A stretch of 58,516 nucleotides of DNA from the NCBI GenBank assembly GCA_027006055.1, contig JALTKX010000155.1, positions 1 to 58,516 on the forward strand, written 5' to 3'. The DNA comes from Calditrichia bacterium (GTDB lineage: Bacteria > Calditrichota > Calditrichia > Calditrichales > J004). The notes beneath the pieces are model-generated. The model saw nothing but the letters and a program-made list of their open reading frames with translations, was not told the origin of the DNA and searched no databases. The stretch's first letter is position 1. Every line of letters begins with the position of its first letter. Both the position numbers and the translations under genes were made by a program. This document shows, one piece after another, positions 28,102-36,567 of the stretch.

Positions 28102-29202
28102 ATGAGCCGCAAAAAAATAAAAGTTCTTATTGTCGACGATACGGTTCTTTACAGGAAGATAATCAGGGACACCCTGTCATCCTTTGCCGAGGTGGATGTG
28201 GTGGGCACGGCCTCTAACGGGAAAATTGCCCTGTCACAAATTACCGCACTTAAACCGGACCTGATAACCCTGGATCAGGAGATGCCCGAGCTGAACGGCG
28301 TTCAGACCTTACGCATGCTTAAAGCCTTTAACGGAAAAATGCCGGCCACGGTGATGGTTTCCGCCCATACCACCAAGGATGCCGCCGTAACCATGCAGGC
28401 CCTGGAACTGGGAGCTTTTGATTTTATTACAAAGCCGGCCGGTAATACCATGCAGGCAAATATAGAGGCCCTGGAACAACAGTTTAAGCCCATATTGCAG
28501 GCCTATGCCATAAAAAGCAATCTTGGCCGGGGTAGGGTGGTACAAAAAGAGACCGCCCCCCCGGCGGGTAGCGGAAATATTAATCCGGATACCTTTACCG
28601 GGCAGCCCATTAAAAGCGGATTACGCCCCGACGCCGTGGCCATTGGCGTTTCCACCGGAGGGCCGAAAGCCCTGGCCCAGGTAATTCCGCATATTAGCGG
28701 AAGGCTTAGTCAGCCCGTTTTTATCGTGCAACATATGCCGGCCATGTTTACAAAAGCCCTGGCGGAGTCCCTTGATGAAAAGGCGCAACTACGGGTCAAG
28801 GAAGCCGAAAACGGCGAGGCCGTTCAAAGAGGGCATATTTATATCGCCCCCGGTGGGAAGCAGATGAAAGTGGTTAAAAGCCTTGCGGGGCAGGTGAGTA
28901 TAGAAATAACCGATGATGCGCCGGAAAATTATTGTAAGCCGGCGGCGGACTATCTGTTCAGGTCGGTTGCCGATGTTTACGGCAAAAGAACACTGGGGGT
29001 GATAATGACGGGCATGGGGCGCGACGGCGTTAAGGGACTGGACGTGTTAAAGAAAAAAGGCGCCGCCGTGCTGGCCCAGGATAAGAAAAGTTCCGTGGTC
29101 TTTGGCATGCCCATGGAGGCCATTCGCGCGGGTGTTGTGGATCAGGTGGCCCCTTTGTCTTCCCTGGCCGGGGAGATAAACCGGATTTGCGCCGGTATTT
29201 AA
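28102..29202 (+). CDS. cheB: Chemotaxis methylesterase CheB (cluster II)
   Basis: A 366-aa CheB: REC with DDT at 12-14, Asp58 (TLDQEMPELNG) and Lys in ITKPAG, then the methylesterase with GVSTGG (Ser), VQHMP (His) and MTGMGRDG (Asp). Its linker, rich in Gly, Pro and Gln, is longer than in the cluster I CheB. There is no cheD beside it. The start region repeats GATGC three times, creating out-of-frame ATGs just upstream of the ATG at 28102. Confidence 0.95.
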   Translation: MSRKKIKVLIVDDTVLYRKIIRDTLSSFAEVDVVGTASNGKIALSQITALKPDLITLDQEMPELNGVQTLRMLKAFNGKMPATVMVSAHTTKDAAVTMQALELGAFDFITKPAGNTMQANIEALEQQFKPILQAYAIKSNLGRGRVVQKETAPPAGSGNINPDTFTGQPIKSGLRPDAVAIGVSTGGPKALAQVIPHISGRLSQPVFIVQHMPAMFTKALAESLDEKAQLRVKEAENGEAVQRGHIYIAPGGKQMKVVKSLAGQVSIEITDDAPENYCKPAADYLFRSVADVYGKRTLGVIMTGMGRDGVKGLDVLKKKGAAVLAQDKKSSVVFGMPMEAIRAGVVDQVAPLSSLAGEINRICAGI

Positions 29203-29218
29203 ATTAAGGTTACTAACT

Positions 29219-30061
29219 ATGTTAAAGTTATCCGGTAATGAGCTTTCGGTTATTTCAAAATTTGTGCGCGACTTAAGCGGAATCGTTCTCGATACCTCTA
29301 AATCCTATCTGGTCGAGAGCCGCCTGGGACCGTTGGCCGAGGAATATAATTGTAAAAATTACAGCGAACTTTATTTTAAAGCGCGGCAAGATCCCAGTAA
29401 GCGTATCGCCAATAGAATTGTAGACGCCATTACCACCAACGAAACCTTCTTTTTTCGGGATAACAGTCCCTTTGAGTTGCTGAGGCATAAAGTGATTCCG
29501 GATACGATTGATCGCATAATGGATAGCCCGCGCGCCTCCTTTCCTACAATGAAAATCTGGAGCGCCGCATGTTCCACGGGTCAGGAGGTATACAGCGTGG
29601 CCATTATCCTTAAGGAGCTATTGGGGGATGACATAAAACGCTGGCGCATTCAATTGGTGGGAACCGATATTTCCGACGCGGCCATTGCCCAGGCCAGTTA
29701 TGGCCGCTATAATAAAACGGAAATTTCCCGGGGATTAAGACCGGATCAATTAAAAAAATATTTTGAAGAGCATGAGAATTATACAAAAGTAAGCGATGAA
29801 ATACGCTACCTGGCAAACTTCCGGCGTTTGAACCTGCTGGAGCCGTTTGGCTTTATGGGCAAGTTCGACATCATACTCTGCCGTAATGTGGCCATCTATT
29901 TTGACATGGAAGACCGCAAAAGTCTTTTTGACCGTCTTGCGGACCAGTTGAACCCCAGGGGCGCGCTGCTTATCGGCGCCACGGAATCGCTGTTTGGGGT
30001 GAGTGATCGCTACGAAAGAAAAAGTTATATGAATTCCGTGTTTTATGAACTAAAAGACTAA
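29219..30061 (+). CDS. cheR: Chemotaxis methyltransferase CheR (cluster II)
   Basis: A 280-aa SAM-dependent methyltransferase: VRDLSGIVLDTSKSYLVESR in the N-terminal domain, TTNETFFFRD, IWSAACSTGQEVYSV (SAM site), LVGTDISDAAIAQA, and ILCRNVAIYFD. It is a closer match to the common CheR pattern than the cluster I copy. It follows cheB by 16 bp and has AAGG upstream. Confidence 0.95.
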   Translation: MLKLSGNELSVISKFVRDLSGIVLDTSKSYLVESRLGPLAEEYNCKNYSELYFKARQDPSKRIANRIVDAITTNETFFFRDNSPFELLRHKVIPDTIDRIMDSPRASFPTMKIWSAACSTGQEVYSVAIILKELLGDDIKRWRIQLVGTDISDAAIAQASYGRYNKTEISRGLRPDQLKKYFEEHENYTKVSDEIRYLANFRRLNLLEPFGFMGKFDIILCRNVAIYFDMEDRKSLFDRLADQLNPRGALLIGATESLFGVSDRYERKSYMNSVFYELKD

Positions 30062-30080
30062 GTTATAATGAGAGGTGCCT

Positions 30081-31709
30081 GTGTACGCCGAGATAGATAC
30101 GCAAGATTATATCGATGAAATCGTGGATAATATCCGCAAGAAGGATAAGATCAAGGCCGATTTGGTTATTTCCCATATCGCCCGGATGGGGGCCGATGTT
30201 CAACGCCGGATGCTACAGGCCCTGAGCCGCGAAAACACGGACTTTACCGTAAGTTATATTATCCATCTTCTGGAAATTGCCGCCACGCTGGATATCGATG
30301 AAAGCGAGATAATTGAAACCTTGCAGGATATGCTTTTGCAACGACCGGAGAATATCCGCTTTCTGTTGGAAAATCCTGCTCTTTCGGAAAAGTTTGATAT
30401 AATCGACCTGATCGCGGAATTGCAATATGACGGCGCGGTGCCTTACCTGCTGGAACGGTTGAATAATGAACAGGATCAGCAAAATATCATCCGTATTATT
30501 CGCGCCCTGGGCAGTATCGGCGATCCCGAAACGGTTAACAGCTTAAGCGAGTATCTCTATTCCGAAAACCGTCCGCTTATCATGGCCGCCATAGAGGCCC
30601 TGAAGGAAATCGGCAGCTCCAATGCCCTGGAGGCCCTGACCGAGCGTATCGGCACGGACCACGAGATCGATGCGCGGATAGTGGATATTTTTGCCTTAAT
30701 ACAGGACGAGGCGAGCCTGAAAGCGCTGAACCGGGTTTTAAAAACGGGCGATCCGCAACTGCGAAATTATGCCAAGACAAAACTGATACAGATCGGGCCC
30801 AAGGTTGTACCGATTATTATCGACAATTTACGTGATGATGATTCCGAGTTTGTAATTCATTCCCTGAATATTCTGGGTATGTTGGGCGACGCCAGTGCCG
30901 TCAATGCCATCCGGCAGCTTCTCTTTGATCATCCTCCTAACGGCAATATACGCTTTGCCGCGTTTGAGGCCCTGGGCATGTTGCCCATTCTTAAGGGTAT
31001 CTTTGTTTTGTCCAACGGCCTGTCCGATGAGGTGGACCTGGTGCGTAAGGCCGCGGCACGGGCCATAGACCGCAACAATACCTCTACCCTGAGGTCGGGC
31101 ATACGCAATCTTATCCGTAATAACGACGCCGAGGCGCGCAATATCGTATCCGCCTTTATTGACGCCGAGGCGGATTCCATATTCAGAAATATGATTATGG
31201 AAAGCCCCTTCCGGGAACTGGCCATGGATTATCTGAAAAAGGATGCCCATCCCGATCTTAAAAAACATTTCGGCGATCTGTTAAAACAGATTGGCTATAA
31301 CGATTTGGCCGCCGAAATAGAACCGCGTTCCGAAGAAGATCAAAAACGGTTGAACATTATTGTTGTGGATGATTCGCGTATGTTGCTTAAGGTTTATAAA
31401 AGCAATCTGCATGATATCGGTTATGCCTCGCGCCTGTTTGAATTTCCCGAAACCGCGCTGGATCATATCCTGGCCGAAAAGCCCGATCTGCTTATTACGG
31501 ATTTGAACATGCCTAAGCTTACCGGTATCCAATTGACGGAAAAGGTGCGTGAAAAGTACAGTGCGGAAGAATTGCCGATTCTATTGATCACAACTCAAAC
31601 GGACAAGGATGAAACGGCCGAGGCCTTTAAGGCAGGTATTTCGGATGTGATCTATAAGCCGTTTACCAAGGAACATCTGAAGGCGACCATAGATAAACTG
31701 GTGGGTTAA
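30081..31709 (+). CDS. HEAT-repeat protein with C-terminal receiver domain
   Basis: A 542-aa protein. Residues about 60-415 form repeated helix pairs of the HEAT type (LLERLNNEQDQQNIIRIIRALGSIGDPETV; ALEALTERI; VVPIIIDNLRDD; AINAI-like repeats of about 32-38 residues). The last part (about 425-542) is a REC domain: VVDDSRM, Asp474 in LITDLNMPKLTG, LITTQTD and IYKPFTK. The HEAT array is expected to bind other proteins, so the receiver probably gates that contact. The start is GTG 30081, with AGAGG five bases upstream; GTG 30075 is possible. It ends cluster II, its stop codon overlapping the stop of the opposing gene. Confidence 0.8.
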   Translation: MYAEIDTQDYIDEIVDNIRKKDKIKADLVISHIARMGADVQRRMLQALSRENTDFTVSYIIHLLEIAATLDIDESEIIETLQDMLLQRPENIRFLLENPALSEKFDIIDLIAELQYDGAVPYLLERLNNEQDQQNIIRIIRALGSIGDPETVNSLSEYLYSENRPLIMAAIEALKEIGSSNALEALTERIGTDHEIDARIVDIFALIQDEASLKALNRVLKTGDPQLRNYAKTKLIQIGPKVVPIIIDNLRDDDSEFVIHSLNILGMLGDASAVNAIRQLLFDHPPNGNIRFAAFEALGMLPILKGIFVLSNGLSDEVDLVRKAAARAIDRNNTSTLRSGIRNLIRNNDAEARNIVSAFIDAEADSIFRNMIMESPFRELAMDYLKKDAHPDLKKHFGDLLKQIGYNDLAAEIEPRSEEDQKRLNIIVVDDSRMLLKVYKSNLHDIGYASRLFEFPETALDHILAEKPDLLITDLNMPKLTGIQLTEKVREKYSAEELPILLITTQTDKDETAEAFKAGISDVIYKPFTKEHLKATIDKLVG

Positions 31710-32107
31710 ATCATCTTGATTTTTTTGAGGGCGTTTACGATATCCTCTTTTGAAAAGGGTTTGGCCACATAGTAGTCACAACCCAGTTTATAGGCCTGTT
31801 GCACGGTAGCAGGATGGGTTACCGACGATATGATGATGATCTTACAACGCTCTTCGCTTTTCAGTTTTATTTCATCCTCAAATTTGCGGATGTTGCTCAG
31901 AACATCCAGTCCGTTCATTTCCGGAAGATAAATATCCAGGCATACCAAGTTAAAAGCATTTCCGTTAAAAAAGAATTCCGCGTATTTTTTCAGGGCTTCC
32001 TTACCGTTGTTGCTGACGGTAAACACTCCGTAGGGCTCAATAAAGCGCTCAATCACCCTTTGAATAAGGAAAACGTCCTCTACAATCAGCGCATTTATTT
32101 TTTTCAC
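31706..32107 (-). CDS. CheY-like response regulator on the opposite strand, sigma28-type promoter
   Basis: A 133-aa REC domain: VED at 9-11, Asp58 in VCLDIYLPEMNG, Ser in IIISS and Lys in VAKPFSK. It has a long loop before strand 4 (KFEDEIKLKSEERC), like the cluster II CheY-like protein at 20001. It is the only gene read leftward here. Its stop overlaps that of the HEAT-receiver gene by 3 bp, and it has its own strong sigma28-like promoter 31 bp upstream. This marks it as a late flagellar-class gene, regulated separately from both operons around it. Confidence 0.88.
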   Translation of the reverse strand: MKKINALIVEDVFLIQRVIERFIEPYGVFTVSNNGKEALKKYAEFFFNGNAFNLVCLDIYLPEMNGLDVLSNIRKFEDEIKLKSEERCKIIIISSVTHPATVQQAYKLGCDYYVAKPFSKEDIVNALKKIKMI

Positions 32108-32137
32108 TTTATTGTTCCCGTAAAAAACTTCTTTCCG

Positions 32138-32164
32138 TCATCGGCATATTTTAAAATAATTTTA
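32138..32164 (-). promoter_or_regulatory. Sigma28 (FliA) promoter of the minus-strand cheY-like gene
   Basis: Read on the minus strand the region gives TAAA (bases 32164-32161), 15 bases, then GCCGATGA (32145-32138). This is a near-perfect fit to the sigma28 pattern TAAA-N15-GCCGATAA, with one base off. The expected transcript start is about 24 bases before the ATG. The matching sigma factor FliA is encoded at the right edge. Confidence 0.8.
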
Positions 32165-32388
32165 TTATAAAGCGTTATAAAACACCTGTTTATTTCCTTA
32201 AAAGGCAATTGGTTTCTAATCTCCGATCCCTGAAAAGCGGATGAGGAAGTTTTTATCCGGCAACAGGAAAGTTTTGCCATCGACGGCGGGGAATCGATTT
32301 GTTTCCGGGGAAGGCTTGGTACGGAAGATATCTTGTAACTTCTTTAATTTTAAATGTTTATGGTTGATAAGATATGAGTGGTTTACGT

Positions 32389-32405
32389 TTGGCACAGCTT
32401 TTGAC
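32389..32405 (+). promoter_or_regulatory. Sigma54-like promoter before flgB
   Basis: TTGGCAC at 32389-32395 and TTGAC at 32401-32405, with the GG and the -12 G ten bases apart as sigma54 requires. It matches YTGGCACGRNNNTTGCW except for A at the usual G and GA in place of GC at the -12 element. The start would fall near 32416, just before the flgB ribosome site. The same form occurs before fliL. Confidence 0.65.
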
Positions 32406-32429
32406 ATGTAAGAGATGAAAGGAAGAACG

Positions 32430-32804
32430 ATGAAGCTATTTGATTTTGATAAAATACAGCTATACAAAAAAGCGCTGAACGTTTATGACAAGCAGCATAA
32501 GGCGATCGCGAAAAATGTGGCCAATGCGCATGATAATAGCTATCGCCCGGTTAAAACCGATTTTTCCGATCAACTGCAAACGGCATTGACGGAGAAACTT
32601 AAAAAATCGGATCCGCGCCATTTTGACGCCAATGGTCCTGGAGAATTTCCCACGCTGGATAAGGATAAAACCCGTGAAACGGTGGATTTGAACAAGGAGA
32701 TGGGTGATCTGGCTGTCAATCAGATTCGTTTTGACTTCGTCAGCAGGCTGCTCAACAGAACCTATAAAAGTCTGAATGCCAGTATAACAGGAAAAACAAA
32801 CTAA
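32430..32804 (+). CDS. flgB: Flagellar proximal rod protein FlgB
   Basis: A 125-aa-class rod protein (the coding region gives 124 residues plus stop): QLYKKALNVYDKQHKAIAKNVANAHDNSYRP carries the conserved rod/hook N-terminal motif, and the C-terminus (FDFVSRLLNRTYKSLNASI) pairs with it in the coiled-coil D0 domain. ATG 32430 has AAAGGAAG just upstream; the earlier ATG at 32415 lacks a ribosome site. It is the first gene of the hook-basal body operon. Confidence 0.93.
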   Translation: MKLFDFDKIQLYKKALNVYDKQHKAIAKNVANAHDNSYRPVKTDFSDQLQTALTEKLKKSDPRHFDANGPGEFPTLDKDKTRETVDLNKEMGDLAVNQIRFDFVSRLLNRTYKSLNASITGKTN

Positions 32805-32816
32805 AGGAGTTCATGG

Positions 32817-33305
32817 ATGAAAACAGAGGGAATTCTTTCCGCCATTAATACAACCATGGGCGGACTATCCACGCAGATGAAGCGCCTGCGTCTTATTTCC
32901 GATAACATCGCCAATGCCGACCGGGTTGCCGATAAAAAGGGTAATCTCTATAAAAGGCAGGTGCTGGTCTCCGAAGGGGAAAACTCTGTGAGAAATAAGA
33001 ATTTCGGCGATCGTTTGTCATTAAAAATGAAAAAAACGGATCAGGGGCATTTTAATACCGTAGATCGGCGCCTGCCAGGCCTAAAGGGTGGCACGGACGG
33101 CTTCCGTGTTGTAGAACAGGACAGCACCCTGCGCGTCTTTGAACCGAATAACCCCATGGCCGACAAGGACGGTTATGTGGAAAAACCCGATATCAACGTG
33201 GTTGAGGAAATGGTGGATATGATATCCGCCACGCGCATTTATGAAGCCAATGTAAGCGTTATGCAGGCTGCCAAGAATATCGCTAAAAAATCTCTGGAGA
33301 TCTAG
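32817..33305 (+). CDS. flgC: Flagellar proximal rod protein FlgC
   Basis: A 162-aa rod protein with the N-terminal signature LRLISDNIANADR and the C-terminal VVEEMVDMISATRIYEANVSVMQAAKN helix typical of FlgC. AAGGAG lies seven bases before the ATG. It stacks on FlgB in the rod and is exported by the flagellar type III system. Confidence 0.95.
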   Translation: MKTEGILSAINTTMGGLSTQMKRLRLISDNIANADRVADKKGNLYKRQVLVSEGENSVRNKNFGDRLSLKMKKTDQGHFNTVDRRLPGLKGGTDGFRVVEQDSTLRVFEPNNPMADKDGYVEKPDINVVEEMVDMISATRIYEANVSVMQAAKNIAKKSLEI

Positions 33306-33307
33306 CG

Positions 33308-33598
33308 ATGAGAATATCTGGGGGAATATCGGATTTATACGGCGCGGAAAGCTATGCCCGGCAGGGGACAAAGGTACAGTCCGCCCCGGCGGAACAGGCC
33401 AGGAACATTGACAACAAGCAAGCCCCGGAAAAAAAAGCCTCGGGGACGATTTCCCTGCGCGGGGTGCTGAGTGCCCGGGAGCTTAAAACCCTCGAAGCCT
33501 TTTTTGGCGATCCGCATACCAACCGGCAATCGCTTTACGGCGGAAGAGGCGCCCCTAAAAACATACATTCCGGCATGTTATTGGATGTGAAAGGATAA
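33308..33598 (+). CDS. Small unknown protein encoded between flgC and fliE
   Basis: A 96-aa protein that I do not recognise. The first 45 residues are polar and probably disordered (KVQSAPAEQARNIDNKQAPEK). The end looks conserved: LSARELKTLEAFFGDP, then SLYGGRGAPKNIHSGMLLDVKG. No signal peptide or membrane segment. It starts 2 bp after flgC and ends 3 bp before fliE, in a position where a rod-related or export-related helper would be expected; that is inference. Confidence 0.7.
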   Translation: MRISGGISDLYGAESYARQGTKVQSAPAEQARNIDNKQAPEKKASGTISLRGVLSARELKTLEAFFGDPHTNRQSLYGGRGAPKNIHSGMLLDVKG

Positions 33599-33601
33599 AC
33601 T

Positions 33602-33913
33602 ATGTCTGCTGTAAATCAACTGGGCTCGGTAAACCTGCGGGAACTGCTGGCCCAAACAAACCCAACCCGGCCCGAAGCCAATAAAGACAAGAAACAGGAT
33701 TTCGGCGATACCATATCGGACTTCATCAACTCGGTGAACGACCAGGCCAGGGAAGCCGCGCAAATTTCCCAGGATGTTATTCAGGGACGCTCGGATAATC
33801 TCCAGGAAGCCATGGCCGCGCTGGAAGAATCCGGCTTAAGTTTTAAGCTTATGGTAGAGATTCGCAATAAGCTGCTGGAGTCGTTTAAAGAAGTAGAACG
33901 GATGTCGGTATAA
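33602..33913 (+). CDS. fliE: Flagellar hook-basal body protein FliE
   Basis: A 103-aa FliE: a disordered N-terminus, then FGDTISDFINSVNDQAREAAQISQD and the strongly conserved end SFKLMVEIRNKLLESFKEVERMSV. FliE joins the MS ring to the rod and is among the first exported proteins. AAAGGA precedes the ATG. Confidence 0.95.
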   Translation: MSAVNQLGSVNLRELLAQTNPTRPEANKDKKQDFGDTISDFINSVNDQAREAAQISQDVIQGRSDNLQEAMAALEESGLSFKLMVEIRNKLLESFKEVERMSV

Positions 33914-33932
33914 ATCTAAACAGGAATGATTA

Positions 33933-35510
33933 ATGAATCAGCTCGTTGCACAACTTACACAATTTGTAATGCAGTTTACGCCCAAACAGCGGATTATGGT
34001 AACCGGGATTGCCCTGGTTTTTCTTTCCGCCGTGGTGGCCATGCTTATGTGGGCCAATCGAACGGAATATGAACTGCTGTTTGCCAATATGGACCCGCAG
34101 GATGCCTCGGAGGTGGTTACCGAACTTTCTAACGATAAAATAAAATACCGTTTGGAAACGGGCGGCACCACCATTTATGTGCAGCAGGATATGGTGGATG
34201 AACTGCGCATACGTTTCCATAACATGGGCGGCGGCGCCAACCAGCCTCAGGGCTGGGATGATATTTTTGATCCCGAAAAAAATAATATCGGAGAAACGAC
34301 CACCATGATGCGCATTAAAACCCTGCGCGCCCTGGAAGGGGAACTGGAAAAAACCATCAATATGATGACCTGGGTTAAGGGCTCACGGGTACATTTGAAT
34401 ATACCCGACCGGCGCCTGTTTGAAGAGGATCGCAAGGGCTCGGCCAGCGTAACCCTGATTTTATCGCGGGGCGGCGTTTCCGAAAAACAGTTGATGAGCA
34501 TCCCCCAGATGGTGGCGCATAGTGTGGAAAATATTGCTCCCGAGGATGTAACGGTTGTCGATTCCCGGGGAAATTTACTGTATAACGGCGACAATGAGAA
34601 CAGTCTGGGGCAGTCCGGAACGCAATGGGAACTGACTAAAAATGTGGAAAATGAGCTGAATAAAAAGGTACGCAGCATTTTGGAAGCCTTTGTGGGCTAT
34701 GGCAACGCAAAGGTGCAGGTGGGCGCGGAACTCAATTTTGATCAGGTCAGCAAAACCATCCAGGATATTGACCCCGATGATGTTACCGTCGTCAGCGAGG
34801 AAATTATCAATGAGTCTACCCACGACAATACGGATTCCTCCCTGGCCACGGCCGAAAACAGCACCACCAATTATGAATTCAGTAAGGTGGTGGAAAATAT
34901 AGTCACGGGAACGGGCAATATAAAGCGTCTCACCGTGTCCGTTTTGGTAAACGGTGAATTCAAAACCACCACGGACGCCAATGGCGACGAGGTAAAGGAA
35001 TATCAGCCGCGCTCCCAGGAGGATATTGATAAGCTGACGGCCCTGGTTAAAAACGCCATAGGTTTTAATGAACAGCGCGGCGACCAGGTGACGGTGGTTA
35101 ACATGCCCTTTGCCGAACAGCCCGTTTATGAAGACAGCCTGCTGGATGTTTTTAAATCCCCGGATCTGTGGAAACAACTGCTTACCTATATTTTGGTGGG
35201 CATAGGATTGTTCATGGCCTTCAATCTTATCAAGGGCTTAATGAACAGCGAGGCCACCAGTAAAATTTTGTTGCCCATCGAAATACAACAGAAGGCACTT
35301 ATGGAAAAAACAAAAGCGGAACGCATAAGCAGCGGCCTGGAGGAAGAAGATGAAATGGATGAGAACGCCTTTATCTCTAAACTGAGTCCCGAAGCCCGCG
35401 CGCGGATGAAAGCCAGTGATAAAATGACCACCGAAGTTGTAACCTTTGCCAAGGAAAACCCGGATCAGGCCACCTCGCTTATGCGCGCCTGGTTAACCCA
35501 AAAAGGATAG
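33933..35510 (+). CDS. fliF: Flagellar MS-ring protein FliF
   Basis: A 525-aa MS-ring protein. TM1 is about 20-40 (GIALVFLSAVVAMLMWA). The ring-building YscJ/FliF domains follow (MDPQDASEVVTELSNDKIKYRLETG; ARVHLNIP-like segment SRVHLNIPD). TM2 is about 413-433 (LLTYILVGIGLFMAFNLI). The cytoplasmic tail ends in VTFAKENPDQATSLMRAWL, the FliG-binding motif. Length is normal for the family. Confidence 0.97.
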   Translation: MNQLVAQLTQFVMQFTPKQRIMVTGIALVFLSAVVAMLMWANRTEYELLFANMDPQDASEVVTELSNDKIKYRLETGGTTIYVQQDMVDELRIRFHNMGGGANQPQGWDDIFDPEKNNIGETTTMMRIKTLRALEGELEKTINMMTWVKGSRVHLNIPDRRLFEEDRKGSASVTLILSRGGVSEKQLMSIPQMVAHSVENIAPEDVTVVDSRGNLLYNGDNENSLGQSGTQWELTKNVENELNKKVRSILEAFVGYGNAKVQVGAELNFDQVSKTIQDIDPDDVTVVSEEIINESTHDNTDSSLATAENSTTNYEFSKVVENIVTGTGNIKRLTVSVLVNGEFKTTTDANGDEVKEYQPRSQEDIDKLTALVKNAIGFNEQRGDQVTVVNMPFAEQPVYEDSLLDVFKSPDLWKQLLTYILVGIGLFMAFNLIKGLMNSEATSKILLPIEIQQKALMEKTKAERISSGLEEEDEMDENAFISKLSPEARARMKASDKMTTEVVTFAKENPDQATSLMRAWLTQKG

Positions 35511-35516
35511 TACGTT

Positions 35517-36566
35517 ATGCCCGAAGAGACAGCATTGGCCACACAGGAGCCTAAAACGGAAATTGCCGAGGTATCCTTACGGCCCATTCAAAAAATCGCC
35601 TTGATGATGATCGCCTTTGGCCCGGAAATCGCGGGCGAGATTATGCGTAATTTTACGGAAAAGGAAGGCGAAAAAATTTCCATCGAGATCGCCAAGCTGA
35701 ATAATGTGCCGGTGGATGTGTTAACCAGCACCATAGAAGAATTTTATCAGATGATGCAGGCCAATCAGTACATCATTCAGGGTGGTTTGCATTATGCCCG
35801 GGAGGCGTTGGAAAAAGCCTACGGTATAAAAAAAGCGGAAGAGATTTTGAAACGGGTGGAAGCGGCCACGGAAGTAAGCGCCTTTTATCTGTTACAGACG
35901 GTGGATGATAAGCAACTGCTTAACTTTTTGCAGAATGAGCATCCGCAAACGGCGGCCCTGATACTGGCCAACCTTAAACCGACCCAGGCGGCCAGCATCC
36001 TTTCCGAATTGCCGGAAGAATACCAGTACGAAATCGCCTATCGGGTGGCCACCATGGAAAAGACCTCGCCCGAACTGATTGAAGATATCGAGGATGTTTT
36101 GCGTGAACAGATGGGCAGCATTTTTGGCGGCGGCCTGAGCAAGACCGGCGGCGTTGATACGGTGGCTGAAATCCTTAACTCGGTCAGCCGTACCGCTGAA
36201 AAGAATATCCTTACCAACCTGCGTGAGCGCGACGCCGATCTGGCCAATGAAATTAACGACCTCATGTTTATTTTTGAGGATCTGATCACCTTGCCGGCGG
36301 CAACCATCCAGATGATCCTGAAAGAGGTGAACTCCAACACCCTGGCCCTGGCCCTTAAGGCCACAACGCCGGATCTGCGCCAGAAAATATTTGATAATAT
36401 GTCCGAACGGGCCGCGGCCATGCTGAAGGAAGAGCTGGACTACATGGGTCCCGTGCGGCTTAAGGAAGTTGAAAATGCCCAAAAGGATATCCTTGATGTG
36501 GCCCGTCGTTTGGAAGAGTCCGGCGAGATTCAACTTACGCGCGGCGAAGAAGAGGAACTGATCTAA
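35517..36566 (+). CDS. fliG: Flagellar motor switch protein FliG
   Basis: A 349-aa C-ring protein. N-terminal FliF-binding domain (QKIALMMIAFGPEIAGEIMRN); the middle EHPQTAALILANLKPTQAA motif; the C-terminal domain with charged torque helix (LANEINDLMFIFEDLITLPA, KATTPDLRQKIFDNMSERAA). Starts 6 bp after fliF. Confidence 0.97.
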   Translation: MPEETALATQEPKTEIAEVSLRPIQKIALMMIAFGPEIAGEIMRNFTEKEGEKISIEIAKLNNVPVDVLTSTIEEFYQMMQANQYIIQGGLHYAREALEKAYGIKKAEEILKRVEAATEVSAFYLLQTVDDKQLLNFLQNEHPQTAALILANLKPTQAASILSELPEEYQYEIAYRVATMEKTSPELIEDIEDVLREQMGSIFGGGLSKTGGVDTVAEILNSVSRTAEKNILTNLRERDADLANEINDLMFIFEDLITLPAATIQMILKEVNSNTLALALKATTPDLRQKIFDNMSERAAAMLKEELDYMGPVRLKEVENAQKDILDVARRLEESGEIQLTRGEEEELI

Positions 36567-36567
36567 A

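Larger units (their letters stand above)
32108..32429. other. 322-bp divergent regulatory region between a cheY-like gene and flgB
   Basis: Holds a leftward sigma28-type promoter (32138-32164) and a rightward sigma54-type promoter (32389-32405). Between them are several short symmetric elements: a 10-bp palindrome AAGATATCTT (32325-32334) about 55-65 bp before the -24 box, TTCC-GG-GGAA just upstream, and GGCAA/TTGCC half-sites near 32250-32275. Any of these could be an activator site for the NtrC-type regulator, but none repeats clearly. No gene is seen. Confidence 0.6.
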
